Of a stretch of 64,000 bases of DNA, positions 37,136 through 45,325 are shown one piece after another. The stretch comes from Limimaricola sp964022235 (lineage in GTDB: Bacteria; Pseudomonadota; Alphaproteobacteria; Rhodobacterales; Rhodobacteraceae). Position 1 is the first letter of the stretch. Each line of letters opens with the position of its first letter. The translations under genes were made by a program, and so were the position numbers. The stretch spans positions 177,741 to 241,740 of the forward strand of contig NZ_CAXHZL010000005.1 in the NCBI RefSeq assembly GCF_964022235.1. Direction: 5' to 3'. The notes under the pieces are model-generated. The model worked only from the letters and a program-made list of their open reading frames with translations. It made no database searches and was not told the origin of the DNA.

Positions 37136-37729
37136 CTAGAACGAGGCGATCAGGCTCTCGTGGCGCGCGACGAAGTCCTCGCGCACGTCTCGCGGCGATC
37201 TCAGCCGGATTTCGAAGCGCGCAGCGAGGTCGCGGTCGAGCCGCCCGAACAGCCGATCGGCCTCTGCTTCCGAGAAGCCCGCGATGCGCACCGCCTCGAG
37301 CCAGGCCGAGATCCTGTCGGCCCGCTTGATCCGGCGCTTCAACTCGGCGGGCAGCGCCGCCGGCAGGCCGAAGCGCAGGTGGATCGCCGCCGTCAGCCGC
37401 GCGTCGAGCGCGGCATAGCCCGGCCCCACCGCCGTCTTCACCGGAGAGATCATGTCGCCGATCACGTATTCGGGCGCGTCGTGCAAGAGCGCCGCCAACC
37501 GGTCGCGTGCCCCGGCGCCGGGATGGCAATGCGTGAATATTTCCTCGACCAGCAGCGAGTGCTCGGCCACCGAATAGGCGAAATCGCCCCGCGTCTGCCC
37601 GTTCCAACGCGCCACGAAGGCCAGACCATGCGCGATATCCGCGATCTCCACATCCATCGGAGTCGGGTCCAACAGGTCGAGCCTGCGCCCCGATAGCATC
37701 CGCTGCCATGCGCGCGTGGCTCGGCTCAC
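37136..37729 (-). CDS. HD-domain phosphohydrolase (YfbR/5'-nucleotidase-like)
   Basis: Metal-dependent HD hydrolase of 197 residues. Metal ligands fit His57 (VAEHSLLVEEI) and the HD pair 83-84 (LLHDAPEYVIGDM); the final Asp is expected in KRADRISAWLEA. The N-terminus RAWQRMLSGRRLDLLDP is a recurring feature of this group. It starts at a GTG overlapping the GT8 stop by 4 bases. Family members act on deoxynucleoside monophosphates; the true substrate is not known. Confidence 0.85.
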   Translation of the reverse strand: MSRATRAWQRMLSGRRLDLLDPTPMDVEIADIAHGLAFVARWNGQTRGDFAYSVAEHSLLVEEIFTHCHPGAGARDRLAALLHDAPEYVIGDMISPVKTAVGPGYAALDARLTAAIHLRFGLPAALPAELKRRIKRADRISAWLEAVRIAGFSEAEADRLFGRLDRDLAARFEIRLRSPRDVREDFVARHESLIASF

Positions 37730-38676
37730 GGCAACACCGTCAAATCGTCCGCGAACCGCGCGAGATAGCGCTCGGTGCGCCCGGCACCGCGCAGATGTGT
37801 CCATGCAAGAGCCCGCGCGGCCCCCGGCTCTGCCATCGGGCCGCGCCCTGGGCTGGGACGTGGGCGATCGGGGAAATGCCGGTCCATGAACCGGGCCAGC
37901 GCCTTGGCGAACTGCGGTGGAAGCCGGTTCTCCGGGTCGGCCCACGGCTTCGCCGGGCCGATGAAATGCACCACATGGGTGTCGATCATCGCCTCGAACA
38001 GCCGCGAGGACCGCGTGTACTGCCAATTCCAGACCGGCGCGATCTCGGCCCAATCCCCCTGCAACACCGCATTGAGCAGGGTCTGATCCTTGTGGCGCAT
38101 CCGCCCCGCGTGCTTCTGGCCGAACTCCAGAGCGCGCGCGAGCACCCGCGCCTCGCGCCAAGCGGCCACATCGATCAACATCACGCCGGCGTTGAAATAG
38201 GCCCCGTTCGGCAGGCCGAGAGCCTTGAGGTCCGGGGCATGACGACCGGGCGTGCGCCATTGCTGGTTGTCGCGCACCGCCGCCGCAGGACGCCCGCCGA
38301 GATCCAGCTTCAGCAATGCGCCGAAATCACCACCGCGCAGGTAGATGTCGCTGTCGAGATAAAGGATGCGGTCATACTCCTTCGACAGGGCCTCGGGCAC
38401 GGCCAGCCGCAGGTAGGTCGACACGGTGCGCCGCGCATCGAGACCGAAGCCGTCGAACATGCCACCCGCGTCGATCACGCAATGCCGCAGGCCGAGATCC
38501 GGCGGCAGGTCGAGCGGCGTGTCGGCACAGATGACGATGTCGAAATCCCGCTCCGGCGCCAAAGCCGCGACCTGCATCGCCGCGAACGCGGCATAGGGCA
38601 GGTAGTTGTCGTCGCAGCAGAATACCACCGCCCGGCGATGCCGCGCCGCCCGGTCGCTTTCGACACTCACTTCCAT
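37726..38676 (-). CDS. Glycosyltransferase family 8 protein
   Basis: Retaining glycosyltransferase of 316 residues. It starts VVFCCDDNYLPYAAFAAMQV and holds the metal-binding DxD as D108-S-D110 in RILYLDSDIYLRG. FNAGVMLIDVAAWRE and HKDQTLLNAVLQGDW also match GT8, as does the late His-containing VVHFIGPAKPW. The acceptor is unknown; family members add galactose or glucose to lipopolysaccharide cores. ATG 38676 has GGGAG 7-8 bases upstream; a GTG two codons earlier is less likely. Confidence 0.88.
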   Translation of the reverse strand: MEVSVESDRAARHRRAVVFCCDDNYLPYAAFAAMQVAALAPERDFDIVICADTPLDLPPDLGLRHCVIDAGGMFDGFGLDARRTVSTYLRLAVPEALSKEYDRILYLDSDIYLRGGDFGALLKLDLGGRPAAAVRDNQQWRTPGRHAPDLKALGLPNGAYFNAGVMLIDVAAWREARVLARALEFGQKHAGRMRHKDQTLLNAVLQGDWAEIAPVWNWQYTRSSRLFEAMIDTHVVHFIGPAKPWADPENRLPPQFAKALARFMDRHFPDRPRPSPGRGPMAEPGAARALAWTHLRGAGRTERYLARFADDLTVLP

Positions 38677-38812
38677 CCGCACTCTCCCCCGACCGGCCCC
38701 GCGGCGCTAGCACGCGGCACCGCCTCGCTTCAATGTCGCCGAGATTGCCAGCTCAAGGCCCCGATGCTACGCCAGAGACAAGGTTTTCCCTCGATTGCGC
38801 AAGGAGGCCGTC

Positions 38813-40204
38813 ATGGCCGAGGACCATATCGTCAAGGACATCGCCCTCGCCGCATACGGCCGCAAGGAAATCGACATCGCCGAGACCGAGATGCCGGGGT
38901 TGATGGCGCTGCGGGCGGAATATGGGCCGAGCCAGCCCCTGAAGGGCGCGCGCATCGCAGGCTCGCTGCATATGACGATCCAGACCGCGGTGCTGATCGA
39001 GACGCTTCTGGCGCTGGGGGCCGACGTGCGCTGGGCCTCGTGCAACATCTTCTCGACGCAGGACCACGCGGCGGCGGCCATCGCGGCAGGCGGCACGCCG
39101 GTCTTCGCGGTCAAGGGCGAGAGCCTCAAGGAGTACTGGGCCTATACCGACCGGATCTTCGATTTTGACGAAGGCGCGAACCTGATCCTCGACGACGGCG
39201 GCGATGCCACGATGTATATCCTCATGGGCGCGCGGGTCGAGGCCGGGGAGACCGGCCTTCTTGACCTGCCGAGCTCGGACGAGGAGGTCTGCCTCTTCGG
39301 CCAGATCCGCAAGCGGCTCGACCAAAGCCCCGGCTGGTTCACCCGGCAACGCGACGCGATCCGGGGCGTCTCAGAAGAAACGACGACCGGCGTGCACAGG
39401 CTCTACGAGTTGCACAGGACGGGGCTGCTGCCCTTTCCGGCGATCAATGTGAACGACTCCGTCACCAAGTCCAAGTTCGACAACAAATATGGCTGCCGCG
39501 AAAGCCTCGTCGACGGCATCCGGCGTGCCACCGATACGATGATGGCGGGAAAGGTCGCGGTGGTCTGCGGTTACGGCGACGTGGGCAAGGGATCGGCGGC
39601 GTCTCTGCGCGGTGCGGGCGCAAGGGTGAAGGTCACCGAGGTCGATCCGATCTGCGCGCTGCAGGCGGCGATGGACGGCTATGAGGTGACGCTTCTCGAG
39701 GATGAGGTCGCGACGGCAGATATCTTCGTCACCACAACCGGCAACCGCGACGTGATCCGCATCGAGCACATGCGCGAGATGAAGAACATGGCCATCGTCG
39801 GCAACATCGGCCATTTCGACAATGAGATTCAGGTGGCCAGCCTGCGCAACCACAAGTGGACCAACATCAAGGATCAGGTCGACATGATCGAGATGCCCTC
39901 CGGCAATTCGATCATCCTGCTCTCCGAAGGACGGCTGTTGAACCTCGGCAATGCCACGGGCCATCCGTCCTTCGTGATGTCGGCGAGCTTCACCAATCAG
40001 GTGCTGGCGCAGATCGAGCTCTGGACAAAGGGCGACGATTACCGCCCCGGCGTGTTCATCCTGCCCAAGGCGCTCGACGAAAAAGTGGCGCGCCTGCATC
40101 TCGAGCGGGTCGGGGCCAGGCTCACCGAGCTGCGCCGCGAGCAGGCGGAGTATATCGGCGTTGCGGTCGACGGGCCGTTCAAGCCCGACCACTACCGTTA
40201 CTGA
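38813..40204 (+). CDS. ahcY: Adenosylhomocysteinase
   Basis: Hydrolyses S-adenosylhomocysteine to adenosine and homocysteine, clearing product inhibition of methyltransferases. The 463-residue length is normal. CNIFSTQDHAAAAI, NVNDSVTKSKFDN and the NAD-binding GYGDVGKG are visible, and the C-terminus ends GPFKPDHYRY as required for the tetramer. The ribosome site AAGGAGG is 5 bases upstream. I looked for SAH-riboswitch features in 38683-38812 and saw none. The DsbA-like gene follows after 9 bases. Confidence 0.97.
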   Translation: MAEDHIVKDIALAAYGRKEIDIAETEMPGLMALRAEYGPSQPLKGARIAGSLHMTIQTAVLIETLLALGADVRWASCNIFSTQDHAAAAIAAGGTPVFAVKGESLKEYWAYTDRIFDFDEGANLILDDGGDATMYILMGARVEAGETGLLDLPSSDEEVCLFGQIRKRLDQSPGWFTRQRDAIRGVSEETTTGVHRLYELHRTGLLPFPAINVNDSVTKSKFDNKYGCRESLVDGIRRATDTMMAGKVAVVCGYGDVGKGSAASLRGAGARVKVTEVDPICALQAAMDGYEVTLLEDEVATADIFVTTTGNRDVIRIEHMREMKNMAIVGNIGHFDNEIQVASLRNHKWTNIKDQVDMIEMPSGNSIILLSEGRLLNLGNATGHPSFVMSASFTNQVLAQIELWTKGDDYRPGVFILPKALDEKVARLHLERVGARLTELRREQAEYIGVAVDGPFKPDHYRY

Positions 40205-40213
40205 TTGCCGGGC

Positions 40214-40996
40214 ATGACCACCGCACCCCCATCATGGCGCCGACGCGCTGCGCTCGCAGGTGGCTTGGCACTGGCCGCTGGCTGGGTGATCGGCGCGCCC
40301 CGGCTGTTTTCTGGGAGCAGTGCGCTCTCGTTTCGCGACCTCCCCCGTCTGCCAGGCTTTCGCGCGCTCGACGCGGCAGGCGCGGTGAGTGCGGGAGCGC
40401 AATCGGCCTTCATCGGCATCGATGCCGCTCCTCAGGCGTCCAACCGCGTGACACAGCGCGAAGCCCTGCGCGCGACCCCCTGTGCGGCCCTGTTTGGCGA
40501 TTGGCCCAAAGGCGGCGCCGTACCGTTGGCCTATTTCACCGACTACAACTGCCCCAATTGCCGGGTCTTCGAGACGCGGCTCGCAAACTTCGAGGCTGGC
40601 AACGCCGGGGCGATCCGCATAATCCGGCACGAGTTTCCGCTGCTCGGCCCACCATCGGTGACGGCAGCGCGTGCGGTACTGGCCGCAGAAATGCAGGGTC
40701 GCTACGACGCGATGCATGCGAGGCTGATCAGTACGAGACTGGTAAGCGATCGAGCCCTCATGGGCGCGATTGCCGAAGATGTGGGTCTCGATGCTGCGCG
40801 ACTCTTACGCGACATGGACGCGCCGGAGGTCGACCGGCATCTTGCCCGCAGCAAGGCGTTGGCCGATCTTTTCGGCTTTTACGGAACGCCTGGCGCGGTT
40901 CTCGGACGCACCGCCTTTATGGGAGCGATCCCCGAAGCCACCTTCGTGGCTCTGGTCGAGGAGGAGGCGTCACTTTCTCCGCTCGACTGCGATTGA
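40214..40996 (+). CDS. DsbA-like thioredoxin-fold protein, exported
   Basis: Periplasmic thiol oxidoreductase candidate of 260 residues. A signal anchor with RRR (about 9-30) is followed by a linker and the thioredoxin fold with YNCPNC (C113 and C116), CPxC as in DsbA relatives. YGTPGAVLG contains the expected cis-Pro. Two other Cys (C90 and C259) lie outside the active site. It resembles the 27-kDa outer-membrane/DsbA type found in alphaproteobacteria. The start is the first ATG after ahcY; the ribosome site is weak, suggesting coupling to ahcY. Confidence 0.82.
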   Translation: MTTAPPSWRRRAALAGGLALAAGWVIGAPRLFSGSSALSFRDLPRLPGFRALDAAGAVSAGAQSAFIGIDAAPQASNRVTQREALRATPCAALFGDWPKGGAVPLAYFTDYNCPNCRVFETRLANFEAGNAGAIRIIRHEFPLLGPPSVTAARAVLAAEMQGRYDAMHARLISTRLVSDRALMGAIAEDVGLDAARLLRDMDAPEVDRHLARSKALADLFGFYGTPGAVLGRTAFMGAIPEATFVALVEEEASLSPLDCD

Positions 40997-41195
40997 TGCG
41001 CGTAGAGCGTTAACAGAGTGCGGGCGATTGGAGACGAGTTCTCCCTAAGCCTTTGTTGCGTCGAATCGGCAGGCACCCTATCGCTTCTCCTGTCGGCCAG
41101 GATGGCCAGACCCCAGAGTTTCAAGGTTCCGCCGGGTGGGAGTCCGCGGGTGAAACGGGGGTGCTGGCAAGGATGGTCGGCCCCCCGGAACCCCC

Positions 41196-41591
41196 TCAGA
41201 ACAGCCCGAGCACCAGCCCCATCGTGGCGCAGCCCAGCGCCGCATAGCCGCCGTCGATCACCGCGAGCGACCAGGGCCGGTTCGAATAGCCGACGTTCAG
41301 CGTGATCCAGGGTGCGATGAACAGCCCGCCGATGGTCAGCCCACCGAAAAAGCCCCCCACCGCGCTGTCGATCCCCGCGAGGCCGAAGCCATAGCGCATC
41401 GTCGCGGCGATGATCAGCATCGCGATGAACGACACGAGGTAGGGCAGCGGCGAGCCTGCGTTCTCGGGCTGGCCATCCGCGCCCACCGCGATGCCCGAGG
41501 CCGCCATCCAAGGCTTGGCCAGTGTCATGTACCAGGCTGCGCCCAGCGCGAAAGACGCCAGCGCCGCCAGCAGGATCGAAAGTATCGCCAT
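41196..41591 (-). CDS. DUF1761-family membrane protein
   Basis: 131-residue inner-membrane protein with four hydrophobic segments (about 3-22, 48-66, 76-95 and 108-130). The conserved FALGAAWYMTLAKPWMAA and APWITLNVGYSNRP fit the DUF1761 family. Function unknown. It is 52 bases after the EVE gene on the same strand and converges with the DsbA-like gene; the 199-base gap 40997-41195 has no clear gene or terminator. Confidence 0.8.
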   Translation of the reverse strand: MAILSILLAALASFALGAAWYMTLAKPWMAASGIAVGADGQPENAGSPLPYLVSFIAMLIIAATMRYGFGLAGIDSAVGGFFGGLTIGGLFIAPWITLNVGYSNRPWSLAVIDGGYAALGCATMGLVLGLF

Positions 41592-41643
41592 CCGTGGTCC
41601 CTCCGGGGTTTTGCCCCAGCATGGCCCGGATGGCGCGATCGCG

Positions 41644-42069
41644 CTATGCCTCGGTCAGAGATCCCGCCAGTTCGTGGATCACGCGCCACTCATCCTCGGA
41701 GACCGGCTGCACCGACAGGCGCGAATTGTTGACCAGCACCATCTGCGACAGGCGGGGCTCCGACTTGATCTCGTCGAGGCTCACTTCGCGGCCCAGCTTG
41801 TAGAGCGCGCGGATGTCGACGCACTCCCAGCGCGGGTCACCCGCCTTGCTGTCGGGATGGACCGTGGCACAAACCTCGACCACGCCCACCGCCGCCTTGC
41901 CGATGTTGGAGTGGTAGAAGAAGCCGCGATCGCCGATTTCCATCTCGCGCATGAAGTTGCGGGCCTGGTAGTTGCGGATCCCGTCCCACTCCTCGCCCTC
42001 ATCTCCCTTGGCGACCTGACTGTCCCACGACCAGACGTTCGGCTCGGATTTGAACAGCCAATAGCGCAT
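41644..42069 (-). CDS. EVE-domain protein
   Basis: 141-residue single-domain EVE (PUA-like) protein. It begins MRYWLFKSEPNVWSWD and contains WDGIRNYQARNFMREM and GDRGFFYHSNIGKAAVG, clear EVE signatures. EVE domains recognise modified bases in DNA or RNA, but this stand-alone form has no assigned cellular role. Its ATG overlaps the yciI-like stop by one base (TAATG), so it belongs to the tsaD-gpsA-yciI-EVE operon. Confidence 0.92.
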   Translation of the reverse strand: MRYWLFKSEPNVWSWDSQVAKGDEGEEWDGIRNYQARNFMREMEIGDRGFFYHSNIGKAAVGVVEVCATVHPDSKAGDPRWECVDIRALYKLGREVSLDEIKSEPRLSQMVLVNNSRLSVQPVSEDEWRVIHELAGSLTEA

Positions 42070-42341
42070 TAGCCGATCACCTTCTTCCAAGCGCGGATCT
42101 CGACGCTCTCGAACAGGCCCGCACGCGCATAGGGATCGTTCTCGGCCCAATCGCGCGCCGCGGCCATGTCGGCCACATCGAGGATCACGAGCGAGCCGTC
42201 CATGTCGCCGCCCTTGCCGAGGAACGGCCCGGCCATCAGCACCACGCCGGTGGCTTCGATGTATTCCAGATGCGCGTCGCGGGTATCCTTGCGGACCTGC
42301 AGCGCACCGGGCTTGTCGCGGGTGATGATTGCAAAGCTCAT
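42069..42341 (-). CDS. YciI-family protein
   Basis: A 90-residue ferredoxin-fold protein of the YciI/YCII group: MSFAIITRDKPGALQVRK, HLEYIEATGVVLMAGPFL, DGSLVILDVADMAAARDW and ENDPYARAGLFESVEI, including the His-Asp pair of the presumed active site. The reaction is unknown. It overlaps gpsA upstream and the EVE gene downstream, and the set tsaD-gpsA-yciI-EVE recurs in alphaproteobacteria as far as I recall. Confidence 0.9.
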   Translation of the reverse strand: MSFAIITRDKPGALQVRKDTRDAHLEYIEATGVVLMAGPFLGKGGDMDGSLVILDVADMAAARDWAENDPYARAGLFESVEIRAWKKVIG

Positions 42342-43306
42342 TCTCGTTCCTCCTTGAGGGGTCTGTTGATCAGCGCGTCGAGTGCCTGAAGCGGCGTGAG
42401 ATCGCCCGCGACCATGCGCGCGGTCACGGCCGAGATCGGCAGGTCGAGGCCGCGCGCGGCGGCAAGATCGGTGACGGCGCGCGCGGTGGCGGCGCCTTCG
42501 ACGGTCGTATGACTGTCGAAGGCCGCGCCACGGCCCAGCGCCAAGCCATAGCGGTAGTTGCGCGACAGCTCGGACGAGCAGGTCAGCACCAGATCGCCAA
42601 AGCCTGACAAGCCCATCAGCGTCTCGGGCCGCGCGCCCAAGGCGCCGGCGAGCCGCTGCATCTCGGCAAAGCCGCGCGTCATCAGCGCCGCGCGGGCGCT
42701 GTCGCCCAAGCCTGCGCCAATGCAGGCGCCGCAGGCGATGGCGATGACGTTCTTGAGCGCGCCGCCCAGCTCCGCGCCGATCACATCCGCCGTGCGGTAG
42801 AGCCTGAGGCTCGGCGTCGAGAGCGCGTGCTGCAGGGCCGCGCCACAGGCCTCATCGGCGCAGCCCAGCGTCAGCGCGGTGGGAAGCCCGCGCGCAATGT
42901 CGGCGGCAAAGCTCGGACCGGTGAGCAGCGCGGGCGTGGCCGAGGGCACGGCCTCGGCGATGATCGCGGTCTGGCCGGTGAGGGTGGTCAAGTCGATGCC
43001 CTTGGCGCAGGCGACGAGCACCTTGCCCGAAAGCGCCTGCGCATGCTCGGCCACGAAGCCGCGCGTGGCCTGCGCGGGCAGCGCCAGCAGGATCGTGTCG
43101 CAGGCGAACAGGGTCGAGAGATCCGACACCGGGTCGATCTGCACCGGAAGATCGATCTCGGGCAACCGTTCCGCCCGCCGGGTGGCGCGCATCCGATCCA
43201 CCGCCTCGGCGTCGCGGGCCCAGAGCGTTACCTCCCGCCCCGCCTGCGCCAGCGTCACGGCGAGCGCCGACCCGAAGGCCCCCGCCCCTGCAATCCCGAT
43301 CCTCAT
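42338..43306 (-). CDS. gpsA: Glycerol-3-phosphate dehydrogenase [NAD(P)+]
   Basis: Reduces dihydroxyacetone phosphate to sn-glycerol-3-phosphate for phospholipid synthesis. The 322-residue protein starts with the dinucleotide motif MRIGIAGAGAFGSALA. The catalytic region is GALKNVIAIACGACIGAGLG, with its conserved Lys, and GLSGFGDLVLTCSS is near it. It follows tsaD by 10 bases and overlaps yciI by 4. Length and ends are normal. Confidence 0.96.
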   Translation of the reverse strand: MRIGIAGAGAFGSALAVTLAQAGREVTLWARDAEAVDRMRATRRAERLPEIDLPVQIDPVSDLSTLFACDTILLALPAQATRGFVAEHAQALSGKVLVACAKGIDLTTLTGQTAIIAEAVPSATPALLTGPSFAADIARGLPTALTLGCADEACGAALQHALSTPSLRLYRTADVIGAELGGALKNVIAIACGACIGAGLGDSARAALMTRGFAEMQRLAGALGARPETLMGLSGFGDLVLTCSSELSRNYRYGLALGRGAAFDSHTTVEGAATARAVTDLAAARGLDLPISAVTARMVAGDLTPLQALDALINRPLKEERE

Positions 43307-43316
43307 ATACAGACCC

Positions 43317-44408
43317 TCATGCCTTGGCCCCCTTGCGGCCCGATCCGATCATCGGCGCGGCATCCCTGTCGAGCGGCCAGCGCGGGCGCGCCGACAGATC
43401 CAGACCATCCGCCTCGCCCGCCGCCAGCCGCGCCAGCCCCGCATGGGCGATCATCGCCGCATTGTCGGTGCACAGCGCGAGGGGCGGCGCGGTAAAGGCC
43501 ACCCCGGCCTTGGCGCAGACCTCGGTGAGCGCGGCACGGATCGGCCCGTTCGCCGCCACACCGCCCGCCACGGCAAAGGCCGGGCGCTCGGGCGACAGTT
43601 CGAGATAGAGCGCCAGCGCCCGCCGGGTCTTTTCGCGCAGGATCTCGACCACCGCCTTTTGGAACGCCGCCGCGAGATCGGCGCGCGCCACCCGCGTCAG
43701 ACCACCCGCCGCGGCCATTTCGGCATCGCGCGCCCGCAGGAGGGCCGTCTTTAGCCCCGAGAAGGACATGTCACAGCCGGGCCGATCGAGGAGCGGACGC
43801 GGCAGGGAAATGCGATCCGCGTCGCCGCTCCGCGCCTCGGTCTCGACCGCAGGGCCGCCGGGTTGCGGCAGGCCCAAGAGCCGCGCGGTCTTGTCGAAGG
43901 CCTCGCCGGGCGCGTCGTCGATGGTGCCGCCGAGGCGGCGAAAGCTGTCTTCGCCCTCGACCACCAGAAACTGGCAATGCCCGCCCGACACCAGCAGCAT
44001 CAGATAGGGAAAATCGAACCCGTCGGTCAGCCGCGGCGTCAGCGCGTGCCCAGCGAGATGGTTCACCCCGATCAAGGGCAGGCCCGTGGCCGCCGACAGC
44101 CCCTTGGCCAGCATCACCCCCGACAGCACGCCGCCGATAAGACCGGGACCGGCGGTCACCGCGATCCCATCGAGATCGCCAAGGCTCAGGCCCGCCTCGT
44201 CCAGCGCCGCCTCGACGCAGTGGTCGAGCACCTCGGCATGGGCCCGCGCCGCGATTTCAGGAACGACGCCGCCGAAGGCCGCATGCAGATCGGTCTGGCC
44301 GCGCACCACCGAGGACAGGACCGTGGCCCGCCCCTCCGACTGACGCACCACCGCCGCCGCGCTGTCGTCGCAGCTCGATTCAATGCCGAGAATGTTGAGT
44401 GTGGCCAT
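43317..44408 (-). CDS. tsaD: tRNA N6-adenosine threonylcarbamoyltransferase TsaD
   Basis: Transfers the threonylcarbamoyl group to A37 of ANN-reading tRNAs together with TsaB/TsaE. The 363-residue protein starts MATLNILGIESSCDDSAAAV and has the metal-binding His117 and His121 in NHLAGH, plus LLVSGGHCQF. The frame is open farther upstream but the ATG at 44408 gives the family N-terminus. tsaE lies 9 kb away at 53114. The local tRNA-Thr(CGT) would be one substrate. Confidence 0.96.
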   Translation of the reverse strand: MATLNILGIESSCDDSAAAVVRQSEGRATVLSSVVRGQTDLHAAFGGVVPEIAARAHAEVLDHCVEAALDEAGLSLGDLDGIAVTAGPGLIGGVLSGVMLAKGLSAATGLPLIGVNHLAGHALTPRLTDGFDFPYLMLLVSGGHCQFLVVEGEDSFRRLGGTIDDAPGEAFDKTARLLGLPQPGGPAVETEARSGDADRISLPRPLLDRPGCDMSFSGLKTALLRARDAEMAAAGGLTRVARADLAAAFQKAVVEILREKTRRALALYLELSPERPAFAVAGGVAANGPIRAALTEVCAKAGVAFTAPPLALCTDNAAMIAHAGLARLAAGEADGLDLSARPRWPLDRDAAPMIGSGRKGAKA

Positions 44409-44507
44409 GTCCGCCCCGCTTGCGCCCGCGCCTGTCGCAGCTACCATCCCGGCTCGATCTGAACAATGCCGCGCGGGGCCGTCGGTACCGGGCCGAGAGG
44501 GGGCGTC

Positions 44508-45239
44508 ATGACCGATCCGATCCTGCTGCTGACCCGGCCCGAAGCGGCGGCGCGGCGTTTTCTGGCCGAATTGGAGGTCGCGGCGGGGCGGCATCTGCAA
44601 GCGGTGATCGCCCCCCTGCTGCGGATCGACGAGATGACGCCGCCCCGCCCCGCAACATCGCCCGCCGGGCTGATCCTGACCTCCGAGCGCGGCGCCCGGG
44701 GGGCGGCGCGGATGGGCTATGTGGGCCTGCCCGCCTGGTGCGTCGGGCCGCGCACCGCGCAGGCCGCGAAGGCCGCGGGTCTGGAGCCGCTCGCAGGCGG
44801 CGGCACGGCCGAGACGCTGCTCGCCGCGATCCTCGCCGCCCCCGACACAGGTCCGCTTTTGCACCTGCGCGGCGATCACCAGCGCGGTGAGCTGGTGGCA
44901 CGGCTGCGCGCGGCGGGACGCGACTGCGCGGAGGCGTTGGTCTATGCCCAGACCGCCCGGCCGCTCTCGGACGAGGGCCGTGCGCTGCTTGATGGCACCG
45001 CCCCGGTGGTCGCCCCTGTGTTTTCACCGCGCAGCGCCGCGCTGCTTGCCGGATGCGCCCCCGTGGCGGCCCCGCTGGCGCTGGTCGCGATCAGCGCGGC
45101 GGCGGCCCGACCTCTCGCGCCGCTCAAGGCGAGGGTCACACAGGCCACACGCCCCGAGGCGATTGCCATGATCGACGCAACCCTAGAGGCCCATGCGACG
45201 TTCGGTTCCATGGAGCATTCCCGTGGCAGCGGCGCTTGA
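44508..45239 (+). CDS. hemD: Uroporphyrinogen-III synthase
   Basis: Cyclises hydroxymethylbilane with D-ring inversion. The 243-residue protein starts MTDPILLLTRPEAAARRF, a normal HemD N-terminus. GLILTSERGARGA, WCVGPRTAQAAKAAG and VVAPVFSPRSAALLAG match the two-domain fold. HemD sequences are very variable, so recognition rests on these motifs and context (mitofilin and hemY downstream). hemC, often next to hemD, is not present here. The start follows GAGAGGGGGCGTC. Confidence 0.88.
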   Translation: MTDPILLLTRPEAAARRFLAELEVAAGRHLQAVIAPLLRIDEMTPPRPATSPAGLILTSERGARGAARMGYVGLPAWCVGPRTAQAAKAAGLEPLAGGGTAETLLAAILAAPDTGPLLHLRGDHQRGELVARLRAAGRDCAEALVYAQTARPLSDEGRALLDGTAPVVAPVFSPRSAALLAGCAPVAAPLALVAISAAAARPLAPLKARVTQATRPEAIAMIDATLEAHATFGSMEHSRGSGA

Positions 45240-45325
45240 GGCGACGCACGGGGCGGGCTAGGGTCTGCAAATGCTGCGGCGGCATGGAAAATTCCGGCGC
45301 GATCGGGGACGGAAGGGACAGGGTT

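Noticed and set aside
38683..38812. SAH or SAM riboswitch before ahcY
   Set aside because: The region is short and lacks the paired elements and conserved loops expected; only a normal ribosome site was seen.
40997..41195. Small gene or RNA in the gap between the DsbA-like and DUF1761 genes
   Set aside because: Short frames are Pro/Gly-rich with no ribosome site, and only weak hairpins were found; probably a spacer between convergent genes.
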